64,000 nt of DNA from Diphasiastrum complanatum (lineage: Eukaryota > Streptophyta > Lycopodiopsida > Lycopodiales > Lycopodiaceae), in assembly GCA_029204225.1 (NCBI GenBank), contig CM055108.1, positions 8,173,101 through 8,237,100 of the forward strand, given 5' to 3'. A program made the translations under genes and the position numbers. The number at the start of each line of letters is the position of its first letter. The first letter of the stretch is position 1. Of this stretch, positions 34,727 through 45,347 are shown piece after piece. A model generated the notes under the pieces. It searched no databases. It was not told the origin of the DNA and was given only the letters and a program-made list of their open reading frames with translations.

Positions 34727-35367
34727 TGTTAAGGATTTAAGATCATTCAAGATCCAATCCATGTCCCTGATCTTTGGTTTAAATAAGGAGCAAACCAACA
34801 ATCCTGCCAATGTAGAAAAATCAGCATCTACATACAAAATGAGATGCAAACTCTAAGAGATATTGATCAAACATGAACCAAAACATAAAATATAGTTGTT
34901 GTCCGTACAATTAAAGTATCCTCTTGTATTCACACATGTGAAACCGAAAATAGCAATAAATGATCATTCTACACATAGAATTGTAAGATAACATCATGAG
35001 AGTGCACCAATGAGTAGTAGAACCCAAAGAGAACCATGTATAATGATGAAATGAGAGAGAGAGAGAAGAGAGAAGATGTGTCTCTCCACGAGTTTTCTCA
35101 TTTTATAGCAGGTCCTAATCCTATTTGGCCACTTGGCTTTCGCTCCAAAATGAAAATCCTATTGGGTCGAGATTCAATGTACCCAAAGTTCAAATTTGAA
35201 TCTCTCTCAGACTCGACTACCAACTTTCCCACACTTTCAAAAAGGGTTTATTGAATGTATTTTAAACTAATATAACTTCAGAAAGTTTATCTCTAAGTCT
35301 AAAATGAGTTTTGGCCTCATATTGACAATTTACCAAAATATGACTAAACTTGTTGAAATCTCTCACA
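34727..35367 (-). repeat. Element A 3' LTR
   Basis: 641 bp; on the minus strand it starts TGTGAGAGATTTCAACAAG. It has a TATAAAATGAG box about 265 nt in and ends in ATCCTTAACA, where the other LTR has ATCCTTCA. It aligns with 43100-43735 with scattered substitutions and small indels. Confidence 0.85.
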
Positions 35368-35850
35368 CTCCCTCTTCAACTGGTTTTGGCATAGTTTTAA
35401 CCATATTACTTTGATCCAACTTTAGAATGATCTCCACCCTAAGTATGGATCTCCTTTCTAAGGTTCTAAAGTATCTTTCATAATTGATATAGAAAATAGT
35501 GTCCAAATTGGACGCTTCACTATCTCTTACATCAATTTTACACATCAAGATGTAACTAGAACATGAATAACCAAATAGAATGTGAATGAAATGATTCCTC
35601 CATGTTTCAAACTTTGAACTCTTTGGAAAATTACAGCAGCCAATCCATAAATGTGAGTGATGACCATTTGCTTGCTTGTCTCCTCCAACTTTGTCCTTTC
35701 TTGATATGTCTCCACCATAAAACTCCATGAATGAGCCTCCATCTCCATCTTGCCACAAGATATCATCCACACTTGATGACTTGGCCATGAATGAGTGACA
35801 TTATGAACCTCCAATAGCTTCATTTCCATTAGCAAAACTAGCCAAGAATG

Positions 35851-36123
35851 CTAGTAAAACTCCAACAATAAGATATTGCAAGACAATGTAGCTAGTTTGT
35901 CCATATCTTGACAATTTGCACACATCCACATGAAATTGCTCAAACATGAGATAGAACAAGTAAAGTAAACTTGAACAACACTTCCTTGCTGCTCCTCTGC
36001 CTTACTTGAGTTTAAAGACTCCTGAAAAAATATGTCCATAACATGTTTGCCAAATAACTTTCCTTTGATGCTCTTGACTAGCTCCAAATTGCCATCTTTC
36101 CTTTTGTGTCGTTGAAGCCCTTT
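35851..36123 (-). CDS. Element A ORF, 3' part after nested element B
   Basis: In-phase continuation of the 40509-39901 frame across the B insertion: it starts with KGLQRHKRKDGNLELVKSI after the GAGAC target copy and runs about 91 codons to a stop. No known domain is visible. The sequence from here to the purine tract at 35383 (35384-35850) has further short minus-strand ORFs but no recognisable RNase H. Confidence 0.45.
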   Translation of the reverse strand, partial: KGLQRHKRKDGNLELVKSIKGKLFGKHVMDIFFQESLNSSKAEEQQGSVVQVYFTCSISCLSNFMWMCANCQDMDKLATLSCNILLLEFY

Positions 36124-36128
36124 GAGAC

Positions 36129-36557
36129 TATCAGAAATGGTGAACTCCTGCAACTTTTTCACAACACGAACACGAAGCGAAGGTGAACGAGAACAATTCA
36201 CGACAGTCAATGTGCCTTGACTCAGAGCACAAACGATTCGCGAATCATTTGTGAATCGTAAACATACCTCCAGGACCGCAAACTGCAAAGGGACGAAAAC
36301 GAAAAGCAAACAAAAGAAACGAAACAAACGTAGGGGAATCTTTCATGCTGCCAGCTGGCAGCTCAATGGGCTTGGAGTCGTAGACTTTACACCCAGGTGA
36401 AACGAGTGGCAACGATGGAGAGTAACTGATTAGTTGATTAGCGTTAACTAGTCTTGTGATTTATGCATTTAGCCATCTTGTAAACTCCACACTGTGGAGA
36501 TATAAACTATCCTTTTTGGATCACAGAATATGGAAGAGAATAGACAGAATTTTTGTA

Positions 36558-36643
<86 letters not shown>

Positions 36644-37004
36644 GTAGCAAATAGAGTAGAAAAAAAAAAATATTAGAGTTGTGCATAAAAGTCTGCCAAC
36701 GAGCAGAACACAGCGAAAGAGCAGAGTGTCATTCCACCAACGAGCGAGACACTGACGATCTCGCTCTAAAAATTAAACTGATAATATAGTCGTTCCATTT
36801 TCATGCATCTCCTTGTCTTGTGTTGTCTATCTTGATTGCTAGAATGAAATGTGTTCTATGATGTGTAGTTGTGTGTCTAAGTTCATGTAAAGCTTTCGTG
36901 CAAAAGAAAAGTCAAAGACACAAAATCGTTCTCGAATACAAAAACGAAAACGAAAAAGAAACAGTTTCGCTTTATCAAACCAAAAAAATTTCGCTTCCGC
37001 GATA
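36129..37004 (+). repeat. Element B 5' LTR
   Basis: Includes a GATTCGCGAATC palindrome near 36230, a perfect 14-bp palindrome CTGCCAGCTGGCAG at 36348-36361, a TATAAACTAT box at 36501, a long GA tract (36560-36641), and an R/U5 part from about 36712 that matches the 3' LTR. It ends GCGATA directly before the PBS. Confidence 0.7.
36560..36641. repeat. (GA)n microsatellite in the LTR of B
   Basis: About 80 bp of nearly pure GA, some 60 bp downstream of the TATA box, so it would lie in the 5' part of the element B transcript. Confidence 0.9.
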
Positions 37005-37016
37005 TGGTATCAGAGC
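37005..37016 (+). other. Element B primer binding site
   Basis: TGGTATCAGAGC, an exact match to the plant copia tRNA-iMet primer site, directly after the LTR. Confidence 0.95.
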
Positions 37017-37114
37017 CCACAGGTTTTCACTACTAATATCCCAGCAATAATTCTTCCAGACAACACAATATGGATACAAAAATCTAGACAAGAATCCATA
37101 GCGAAACAAAAATG

Positions 37115-37269
37115 TATCCCCCGGAGGCCAGTTTTCATTTTTTTTGGCCTGAAATTGCGATTTTTGGCCGTTTCGCTTCATCAAAAGGCCAAAAATTGCA
37201 TTTCGGACCAAATTTTTTTTTTTTTAAAATCAGTCAAACGGCCCAAAAGCGCGCCTTACCGTGATTTTG

Positions 37270-37300
<31 letters not shown>

Positions 37301-37394
37301 GTCCAGAGCGCAATTTTTGGCCTTCTGATGAAGCGAAATGGACAAAAATCGCGATTTCGGGCCAAAAAAAACAAAAAAACTGGCCTCCGGGATA
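37115..37394. repeat. Long inverted repeat (hairpin) in the leader of B
   Basis: The left arm starting TATCCCCCGGAGGCCAGTTT (37115) pairs with a right arm ending ACTGGCCTCCGGGATA (37394). The arms are about 105-110 bp with few mismatches, sharing modules such as TTTCGCTTCATCA and GGCCAAAAATTGC. The central loop holds an A28 run (37270-37297). The part just outside the left arm recurs loosely near 37470. The transcript would fold into a long hairpin between PBS and gag. Confidence 0.85.
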
Positions 37395-37924
37395 TATTGA
37401 TGTTTGTAAACTAATAAAAACAAATTGACTTATAAACACTTTTTTGAGGTTTTGAAGTCAAATAGACTAATCCATGGCGAAATGAAAATGTATTCCAAAG
37501 GTCAATTTTGAAAAAAAATGATATCCATCTGAAAAAAATAAATTATTTGGTATGTGAAAGGCTAATGAAAGTGAGGTAGTCTTAGTTTGAATGTGAAGGG
37601 GGACACAAAAGTGGGTTGATTAAAATTCATAAGCAAGTTTCAAATTTGAAATGTACTTGGGCATTAAATGAGGCTTGCAAGTCTATGTCTCACCTAGAGC
37701 ACTAGCTGTTGTCCTATTGTTGGCTACTAGGTACTGTGTGTAGCTATTGTTGGTTACTAGGTACTTTCAAGTGTATCCATGTAGGGTTAATGCTAGAGGT
37801 GTACTTTGTGGGCCCACACTTGATTTAATCTACACCATTGAATCTGCCATGTCATATGGACCATTCCTGCTCAATTGTCACACTTTTATTGGTACACGTG
37901 TCGTCATTAACACTAATCCAGATT

Positions 37925-39662
37925 AGTGAAGAGGCCCTTTTTGAGTTCAAAAAAGGCCCTAATGAAACCAAGCCATACGGCCAACAAATGCTAGTTCAAT
38001 CCAGCAATACATTGCATGCACTGCAAGAAGAAAGGGCATTCTACATACGATTGCAGATTTAACCCAAAAAGAAAGAACAAAGTTGAAAAAGCTAATGTTG
38101 TAGAGCCATCAAAGGATGTTGATAAAGGTGACAAAGCTTTCACGATATTCGATGAAGCTTCAACGAGCTATATTGAACATGATTACGATGTAGTCATTCA
38201 TTCAGGAGCAACATCACACATCACCTGCAACAAGAAGATCTTGATCGACTTCAGAGAGATCAAAAATAACAAAGCAGTGATTCTAGGTAATTGGAGTAGA
38301 CACGATGTCAAAGGCATCGGCACTCTACACCTGCGAACACTGTCAGGCCAAGCAGAATTGCCAGGAGCACTCTATGTGCCCTCACTCAGAAAAGATCTGC
38401 TATCTGTCTCCAAGATGGCAGATCTTGGCATTCGAGTTATTTTTGAGGCAACACATGTCGCATGATTGAGAAAATGACAAACAAGTTGCTGACGGTCGGA
38501 TGCAAAGAAGGAAACCTCTACCAGGCCAAAATATTCAGCAACTCTGATAGCATATTGAATGCATCAGAAAATAAAGATCAGCTCTGGCATAGGAGAATAT
38601 ATCATCTAAACATGCGGAGCCTGTATGACATGAGCACAAAAGACATTGTCACAGACCTCAAGATTTCAAGACCCGAAACTGAGTTTTGTGAAGCCTGTCA
38701 GAAAGGCAAGCAACATCGAAATACATTCACGCATGAGGGAAGAAGAGCCAAGGAAGTTCTTGAGCTTGTCCACTCTGATCATCAGTCTGTGGACCGATGA
38801 AGATGGATTCACTCTCAGGTTCGAAATACTTTCTGACGTTCATAGATGATTACAGCCAGATGACCACGATCTACTACTTAAAGAAAAAATCCGAAGTGTT
38901 TGATTCCTTCAAGAAGTTCGTGGCATTTGTAGAGCAACACACCTCAAAAAAGATACAGATCCTTAGATCTGACAATGGAGGTGAATACAAAAGCAAAGAA
39001 TTCTCAAAATTTTGCGAAGAACAGGGGATCGAACACTAAATGGTGTAGCAAAAAGAAGAAACAAAATGCTAGTCGAAGGATCCAGATGCATGATGGCACA
39101 GGCTTAGTTGCCAAGTCAATTCTGGACTGAGGCAATAGCTGTAGCTGTACACCTGTAGAACATATCAACAATGACAGCGTTGGATAACAAGACACCATAC
39201 GAAATGTGGACAGGTAGAAAGCTTGATCTGTCATATGTACGTGTGACATTCGGATGTGCAGCATATAGGGACATTCCAAAAGAAAAAAGAAGCAAGCTCA
39301 ATGACAAATCAGAGCAAACAATCATGGTCGGCTACTTGAATGAAACATAGGTGTACAAGCTCTACAACCCAACAATGAAGAAGGTTGTTTCGAGTAGAGA
39401 TGTGAAGTTCGATGAGTGCACATTTCCTGGACTGAAAGACGAAAGAGGCCATGAGATTTTCACACTGCTGCCCATTCAAGAGGGAGATCGAGGACAGACA
39501 TCAAATCCGAATGCAGAGCCACAGACTCCGGAGCAGCAGGAAGCAAAGGATCAACCCCACGAACAAGAAACGTTTGAGCAGCGACAAAATGAACCTAGAA
39601 GGTCAACAAGACAAAGAAGAGGAAAGAGCAGAGTGTCATTCCACCAACAAACGAGACACTGA
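37925..39662 (+). pseudogene. Element B gag tail, protease and integrase
   Basis: Gag C-terminus with knuckle CMHCKKKGHSTYDC (about 38.0 kb), then protease VIHSGATSHIT, where the catalytic Asp is replaced by His (38199). LYVPSLRKDLLSVSKM follows. Pre-integrase/zinc sequence LWHRRIYHLN and CEACQKGKQHR come next (38.58-38.72 kb). The integrase core has LVHSD, FLTFIDDYSQ, LRSDNGGEYKSKEF (38.97 kb) and a later KTPYEMWTGRKL block (39.19 kb). Coding ends with EPRRSTRQRRGK, the usual integrase-RT linker, at 39.6 kb. In-frame stops near 38463, 38798, 39037 and 39348 plus a frameshift inactivate it. The gag N-terminus and all of RT/RNase H are absent. Confidence 0.85.
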
Positions 39663-39900
39663 CGATCTCGCTCTAAAAATTAAACTGATAATACAATTGT
39701 TCTATTTTTGTGCATCTCCTTGTCTTGTGCTATCTGTCTTGATTGCTAGAGTGAAATGTGTTCTGTGATGTGCAGTCGCATGTCGAGGTTCCTATGAAGC
39801 TTCTATGCAAAAGAAAATTCAAAGACACAAAATCGTTCGTAAAAACGAAAAAGAAACAGTTTCGCTTTCTCGACACCGAACAGTTTTTGCTTTCGCGACA
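39622..39900 (+). repeat. Element B 3' LTR, U3 missing
   Basis: From GAAAGAGCAGAGTGTCATTC onward this matches 36712-37004 of the 5' LTR and ends GCGACA at the target duplication. The first ~580 bp of the LTR, with its TATA box and GA tract, are absent, consistent with one deletion removing RT, RNase H and U3. Alternatively the LTR starts at TGTC (39633) after a purine-rich stretch, but the upstream match and the TATA box in the 5' copy argue against that. Confidence 0.6.
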
Positions 39901-40509
39901 GAGACGAACCTCTTGATATTCCTCTTGACCATCAAAGTCATTGAACAAACTTTGTTTTTCATATCCATTACTTGCCTTTCCAATATGAAAACCATGAGAA
40001 CCAATATCCACTTGCATAGCATCATCTACACAAGAAGATTCTCCAAAACATGTGAGTAAAGCAAAGTGAGTCGCTTTCACTTGCTTACCTTTCTCTTGAT
40101 CATCAAAGATATGAATATCTTCAGACCTGAACCTCTGGAAATACTCCCTCTCAAACATATGATCTAGATCCAACAAGATCTCATCAATTCTTGATCTCGA
40201 TCTTCCATAAAGGTTAGTGAAAACAATGTCACCAATGTCACCATCATAAATCAAAAGATAGATTCCAAACTTTCCATCCAACATGAAGTAGAGTAGGTGA
40301 AGATGACTATCAAACCTAATAAATCCAGCCTTTTTGAGTCCATAACAAACCTCAATAAGCTCACAAATGAGATCTCCCTTGCCTTGAAGAAATTCCCTCT
40401 CGATTTTCTCCATGTAGTCTTCTCCAACTAACCTTTTGCCATTTTGATCATGAGTGATCAAATCATAATCATAGAATCCTTTGAGTTGATGAAGAGATGT
40501 GAGATCCAT
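39901..40509 (-). CDS. Element A ORF with reverse-transcriptase trace (YDGD), 5' part before nested element B
   Basis: Begins MDLTSLHQLKGFYDYDL. Residues about 43-62 (GKGDLICELIEVCYGLKKAG) parallel the copia RT motif with YGLK, and residues 79-91 (GKFGIYLLIYDGD) parallel the YVDD box, with YDGD at 40248-40237 in its place. So it derives from RT but lacks the fingers, most of the palm and the catalytic pair. The frame is cut at 39901 by insertion of B and resumes in phase at 36123 on the far side. No RNase H is seen. Confidence 0.55.
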
Positions 40510-41816
40510 GCCTTGATCTTCCCAAGAACCAATCTTACATTGCTCTTTGATTCATAAGACTCCCTCGTAATGATTGCATCATAAGAAGTAAAAACCTCAA
40601 AGACATTAGAAGCCATGAGAAAAATGATTAGTACCTTCAACATAAGGATGACTGAAGTAGTCTCTTTTTTCAAACAAGGACTTCTACTCAATGATTTAGG
40701 CAATGACTCATATGATAATGATTCTTCCTCACTATCATTCACAATGACATCATTCAAAGTACATCCTACTTTGAACTCTTCACATACTTCTCTTCTTCTT
40801 GACTTGTGACTATCTCCCTCACCAAGTCTCTTGATAGAACCATTTGATCTACTCTCTTTATGAAGACATGTGACTCCACTTTCTGCAAAAATGACTTTCT
40901 TGGACTCATCACAAAAGAATGTACAAGAACCATCTCCTTCATGCATGCACCTAGCAACATCGTTTTCCATATGATTAAAAAAATCATTAACAACGACCTT
41001 TTCCAAGGAAGAACCTTCACCTCCATTGATGAAGTTAGCTCTTTCGTTACCTTTTGCATACTTGCACTTGCCATGAAGAACCTTTGAAACACCATCATTA
41101 TCCTCAAGACTAGCCAAGTTAGCACAAAGATGAACATCTCCAAGAAGCATATTAGATCTTGACCTAGATCTAGCATAAGGAAGCTTGTTAGACTTTGCAT
41201 AAGATCCACCAATCTTATTGATGCTAAAAGGGAACTTTGGAAAGTTGAGACCAATCTCCTTTTCCATTGCATCCTTTTTGTTAGCCATAACAAAAGCATC
41301 AAGCTTGAAAAGTCTACCTTGTCTATTGCCCCTAGCAACCAAGATTTCTTTCTTTGTAATGAAACAAGCATCACCCCCAAACTTTACCATGTATCCTTTC
41401 TCTATCATTTGACCAACACTTAACAAATTCTTTGAAAGTGAAGAAATGTAAAGAACACCATCCAGTCTTGTTTTCTTATTAGTAGAAAGACAAATAGGAA
41501 TTGAACCAATACCTTCAATCACACACTCACCACCATTGGCCATGTGAATTGCTTTCTTGGCTCCATCATAAGTGACCAAAGAAGTAAAAAACTCCTTGTG
41601 ACTAGTCATGTGTGAACTAGCTCCACTATCAATCCACCATGAATCTTTGTCACCTTCATTTGATATTGGACTTGAAGAACACATCAAAAGAGAATCACCA
41701 CCACCTAGATCCTCATCATTAGTAGTGAAGTTGCTTTGCTTGCTACCTTCATCTCTTTGCTTTTTCAAACATTCATTAGCAAAATGTCCTTTGATTCCAC
41801 AATAAAAGCATTTCAA
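40458..41816 (-). CDS. Element A zinc knuckle + aspartic protease + long unassigned tail (452 codons open)
   Basis: From residue 3 it reads CFYCGIKGHFANEC (C-x2-C-x4-H-x4-C). At residues 60-70 comes WWIDSGASSHM, an intact copia protease active site, then LDGVLYISSLSKNLLSVG. After about residue 170 the expected pre-integrase and integrase motifs never appear. Instead about 280 residues of unfamiliar, Ser/Glu/Lys-rich sequence stay open, with a short hydrophobic run (SVILMLKVLIIFLMASNVF) near residue 405. The tail overlaps the start of the next ORF. The frame is open although gag before it is shifted. This may be lineage-specific sequence of a non-autonomous family; its function is unknown. Confidence 0.6.
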   Translation of the reverse strand: MKCFYCGIKGHFANECLKKQRDEGSKQSNFTTNDEDLGGGDSLLMCSSSPISNEGDKDSWWIDSGASSHMTSHKEFFTSLVTYDGAKKAIHMANGGECVIEGIGSIPICLSTNKKTRLDGVLYISSLSKNLLSVGQMIEKGYMVKFGGDACFITKKEILVARGNRQGRLFKLDAFVMANKKDAMEKEIGLNFPKFPFSINKIGGSYAKSNKLPYARSRSRSNMLLGDVHLCANLASLEDNDGVSKVLHGKCKYAKGNERANFINGGEGSSLEKVVVNDFFNHMENDVARCMHEGDGSCTFFCDESKKVIFAESGVTCLHKESRSNGSIKRLGEGDSHKSRRREVCEEFKVGCTLNDVIVNDSEEESLSYESLPKSLSRSPCLKKETTSVILMLKVLIIFLMASNVFEVFTSYDAIITRESYESKSNVRLVLGKIKAWISHLFINSKDSMIMI

Positions 41817-42532
41817 CTTGGACTTATCTTTCTTTTTTCCAAAAGAAGAAGTCTCACATTGATCTTGCCCTTTAGACCACTTGCCTTTGCCTTTGCCCTT
41901 GAACTTGCCTTTGCGTCTTCTTCATAATGAGATGTCGATGTAGAAACACCTCCTCTTGATTGAAGCCTATACTCCTCATTCACCAAGATCTCTTGCAAGT
42001 CCACAATACTTGGCAAAGTCTTTTGAATAGCAAAACTTTGAACAAGATTAACATGATCATCCAACAAGACATTAAGTATAACTTGAACAAGTTCTACCTC
42101 CTTAATGCTTTCATCAATACATGATAACTCATCATTGAATGCTTTAACCCTCAAAACAAAAGCATGAGTACTCTCTTCTTTCTTTATAAAACTTTGAAAG
42201 ATTTTTCTCCTAAGAATAAGCACTCTTGATGTAGACTTGGATTCATAAAGCTTCTTCAAAGCTTCCCAAGCCTCCAAAGATGATGTGCACTTACCAATCT
42301 CCATGAGAAGTTCATTGGTAGCATTCATCTTTATCATGTGTAGACCCCTTTTGGCCCTCTTGTCATACCTCACTTGATCTTGAGGTTCTTGAGGCCTCTC
42401 CTCCACACCTGCAACAATCTCCATCAACTCATTCATCTCCAATAAGGACTCCATCCTCACCTTCCAAGTAGAATAGTTAATTGAGGTAAGCCTATCATTG
42501 CTCTCCAACATAAATCCACCACTTGTAGCCAT
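41813..42532 (-). pseudogene. Element A gag (UBN2-type copia gag)
   Basis: The start at 42532 (MATSGGFMLESN) is chosen over an earlier in-frame ATG at 42601 because copia gags begin in this way. It shows the copia gag hallmarks NYSTWKVRMESLL (residues about 19-31), TSSLEAWEALKKLYESKS, FIKKEESTHAFVLRVKAFND and LPSIVDLQEILVNEEYRL. A one-base frameshift near 41925 separates it from the basic RRKGKFKGKGKGKW stretch and the zinc knuckle, which continue in the frame of the next ORF. The protein would form the particle shell and bind RNA. Confidence 0.8.
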
Positions 42533-43085
42533 GTTGCAATGAACTAATCTTCTTCTTTCAACCTGTTTCAATGCACAAAGCACTCTGTTGAATGTCAACA
42601 AATGAACTCAAGAAAAAATCACAAAGATATGGAACCTCTCAAATCTCTTCTAGCACTTCTAACTAGAAAATCAACACATAGAATAGTGAAATCTTGGTCA
42701 ACCTATGATCTATCCTCAATATAATGATTCTTTCCACTTCCTAAGATTGAAAAACACTCAAATGAAGTTCAGTAACCTCAAAAACTAGAGATCCAATCAA
42801 AATTAGGGTTTTGACAGAATCACAAAAAATGGGATATCTCAAATTCTACATGTGATTTCTAAAAACTTGATATATCATCGAGACCTTTCTAATGCATCAA
42901 AATTTGTCTAATTCCAATAGACCAAGTGTGAAATAAAAATTGAGTTTTGACCTACAAAAGATCAATTCTACATATGCAAAAATGTTGATTTTTGAGTAGA
43001 GATCAATCTAGCATGCTCTAACATTGGTAACTCCTCCAAATCCTTGCTAAAGATAGTTGATCCTGTCATAACCTGAAACACAATA

Positions 43086-43097
43086 GCTCTGACACCA
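43086..43097 (-). other. Element A primer binding site
   Basis: Minus-strand TGGTGTCAGAGC, one base from the usual tRNA-iMet complement, two bases after the 5' LTR end. Confidence 0.8.
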
Positions 43098-43099
43098 TT

Positions 43100-43735
43100 T
43101 GAAGGATTTAAGATCATTCAAGGTCCAATCCATGTCCCTGATCTTTGGTTACAATAAGGAGCAAACCAACAATCCTGCCAATGTAGAAAAATCAGCATCT
43201 ACATACAAAATGAGATGCAAACTCTAAGAGATATTGATCAAACATGAACCAAAACATAAAATATAGTTGCTTTCCATACAATTACGGTACCCTACTATAT
43301 TTCACACATGTGAAACCGAAAATAACAATAAATGATCATTCTACACATAGAATTGCAAGATAACATCATGAGACTGCACCAATGAGTAGTAGAACCCAAA
43401 GAGAACCATGTATAATGATGAAATGAGAGAGGGAAGAGAGAAGATGCGTCTCTCCATGAGTTTTCTCCTTTTATATAAGCTCCTAACCCTATTTGGCCAC
43501 TTGGCTTTCCCTCCAAAATAACCCTATTATTTTTGGGTCTAGATTCAATGTACCCAAAGTTCAAATTTGAATCTCTCTCAAACTCGACTACCAACTTTTT
43601 CACACTTTCAAAAAGTGTTTATTGAATGTATTTTAAACTAATATAACTTCAAAAAGTTTCTCTAACTCTAAAATGAGTTTTGGCCTCATATTGACAATTT
43701 ATCAAAATATGACTAAACTTGTTGAAATCTTCACA
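43100..43735 (-). repeat. Element A 5' LTR
   Basis: 636 bp; on the minus strand it starts TGTGAAGATTTCAACAAG, includes a TATATAAAAGGAG-type box near 43475, and ends CCTTCA two bases before the PBS. It is the promoter-side LTR of element A. Confidence 0.85.
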
Positions 43736-43917
43736 ATTACTCCATCAACAGATTAATCTTGGAAAATTTCCAAATTCATGTTTTTGATGTAGGAAAACTA
43801 GCTAGTATGTCAATAGATGTCCAATCTCCCCACAATATGCTTCTACACCAATATAATCATCTTCTTGTTATGTACAAAAAGAAATAGATAAATAAATAAG
43901 GTCATAATTAATTTCAC

Positions 43918-43922
<5 letters not shown>

Positions 43923-43954
<32 letters not shown>

Positions 43955-44460
43955 AACCTAACAAATCTAAACAAAACTGCACATTATCACCACAATACCA
44001 AATATACGAATATTAAAATAAATCAGATTCGTACAAAGTCATCACAGTCAAACATATCATATTGACCAAACCTAACAACCAGCAAAAGCTCTAAGTTGAG
44101 GAGAATATGCTCACCTGCATCCATCCACAACAACAACAGTGTTAGACCGGGGACATTATTGTGAGAACTATAGGTGTCTACACATACTCTCAGTTGTTAT
44201 CCATGTCACAACAAGTAGTCATTGCCAAGTTAGGTGACTCTAATTTTGTCCATATCAAAAGTTGGACATTGTTTTAGCTTTACTCAAAGTTACAAAATTA
44301 TCAGGGTAACAGTGTGTAATCAGCGTTTCAAAGTCAACAATTACAAAAGTACGACTAAAGTAGACAATTACATCCAAACTAGTTTTAAAGTAGAGTTCAA
44401 AACTATCTGCCATTACCCTTTTCAAAATGCTTATCAGAACGCCATCCCTTTTTCTAAGTA
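43923..44460 (+). repeat. TG-microsatellite-linked repeat, copy 1
   Basis: (TG)14 at 43923-43950 followed by a block with ACCTAACAAATCTAAACAAA and the GACCAAACCTAACAACCAGC module. It matches 48.67-49.13 kb and 50.56-51.08 kb. Confidence 0.75.
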
Positions 44461-45321
44461 ACATATTTATTGCATTGTCAATTTCAATTTGTCAGGGCAT
44501 TACTGTCTACAAATAAGTATTGTAGTGCATTTTTCTGGTCAAAATTTCAAAATTTCAGCAACTACAATCATTGATGTTGATTTCCTAGAAGAAAATGTGC
44601 TATATGAATCTCATATGCGCAAAATCTACTATTATGCCAATTTTTACTGATATACGAATGTGGCTATGTTAAAGAGTAGCTATGAAATTTTATGGCATGT
44701 TCAAATGTCATTATCAATTTTCAAATGACAGTTATATCAGACAAATTAGAGCTATTTTTAATATGTTACTATTTTTAGTAAGTTTGTTAAATAACAATAA
44801 GCTATTTTTAGCAACACTCATAAGTGACTTTGATGGATGATAATATCGACAGTTGCTAAGTAGTTTTATTGAATGGCAATTTTTTGTCATATTGTAATGA
44901 TGAAATGTACTTTATATCATGATTAATAAAAGATGCCCAGGTACCCACTGTTGAGAATCGTGCGTTGCTCCGATACGACTGATGAGAATCATGAGAAGAA
45001 AATTCAAAAAACATTCGCGACTCTCTTTCGAGAGTCGGATGGAGTTCAGATGCGTTCGCTGGGCACTGCCAGCTGAAACACTCCTACAATCCTCCAGAGA
45101 GTAGGCAATTACTACTGATCTACGTTCATAAAATTAATACAACATTCGACTTCATTTTAACCAAGGTGCGAAATTCAAAGGGAACAAGAAAACTCAGACA
45201 TGTGAAGAATAAACAACATAAGCATTCGACATCTAAGATCAGACACAACCAGAAAAATAATCTATATTGATTTTCTCTGATTTCTTGAGGGCACTGCATG
45301 CAAATCCACGCAGTGCGTTGG

Positions 45322-45347
45322 CGTGAGAGAAGCACGGTTCTCTCACG
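45322..45347. repeat. Perfect 10-bp hairpin
   Basis: CGTGAGAGAA and TTCTCTCACG separated by GCACGG. A second small hairpin (CGACTCTC/GAGAGTCG) lies near 45.03 kb and GCACTGC/GCAGTGC arms lie near 45.30 kb, making a cluster of foldable sequence. Confidence 0.7.

Larger units (their letters stand above)
36129..39900 (+). mobile_element. Element B: copia LTR retrotransposon nested in A, RT-less
   Basis: Flanked by GAGAC on both sides (36124-36128 and 39901-39905), a 5-bp target duplication. Removing it leaves the host element's minus-strand frame in phase, which fixes both ends. Order: 5' LTR (36129-37004), PBS, hairpin leader, gag tail, protease, integrase, then a 3' LTR lacking its first part. 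RT and RNase H are missing: coding ends shortly after the integrase-RT linker and runs straight into LTR sequence. The LTR begins TATC rather than TG. Confidence 0.8.
34727..43735 (-). mobile_element. Element A: non-autonomous copia-type LTR retrotransposon hosting nested element B
   Basis: Two similar LTRs (34727-35367 and 43100-43735) frame the element. The left flank ATTAT (34722-34726) and right flank ATTAC (43736-43740) fit a 5-bp target duplication with one change. The primer site TGGTGTCAGAGC lies inside the right LTR (43097-43086) and a purine tract (CCAGTTGAAGAGGGAG, 35383-35368) lies inside the left LTR, so it is transcribed on the minus strand. Internal order is gag, zinc knuckle plus protease, long unusual coding sequence, then purine tract. 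Recognisable integrase is absent and RT is reduced to a degenerate trace. Element B (36129-39900) is inserted within it. Confidence 0.85.

Noticed and set aside
40615-41412. Plus-strand and other-frame ORFs within element A, including a 204-codon minus-strand frame
   Set aside because: Shadows of the 452-codon protease-bearing frame; no motifs of their own.
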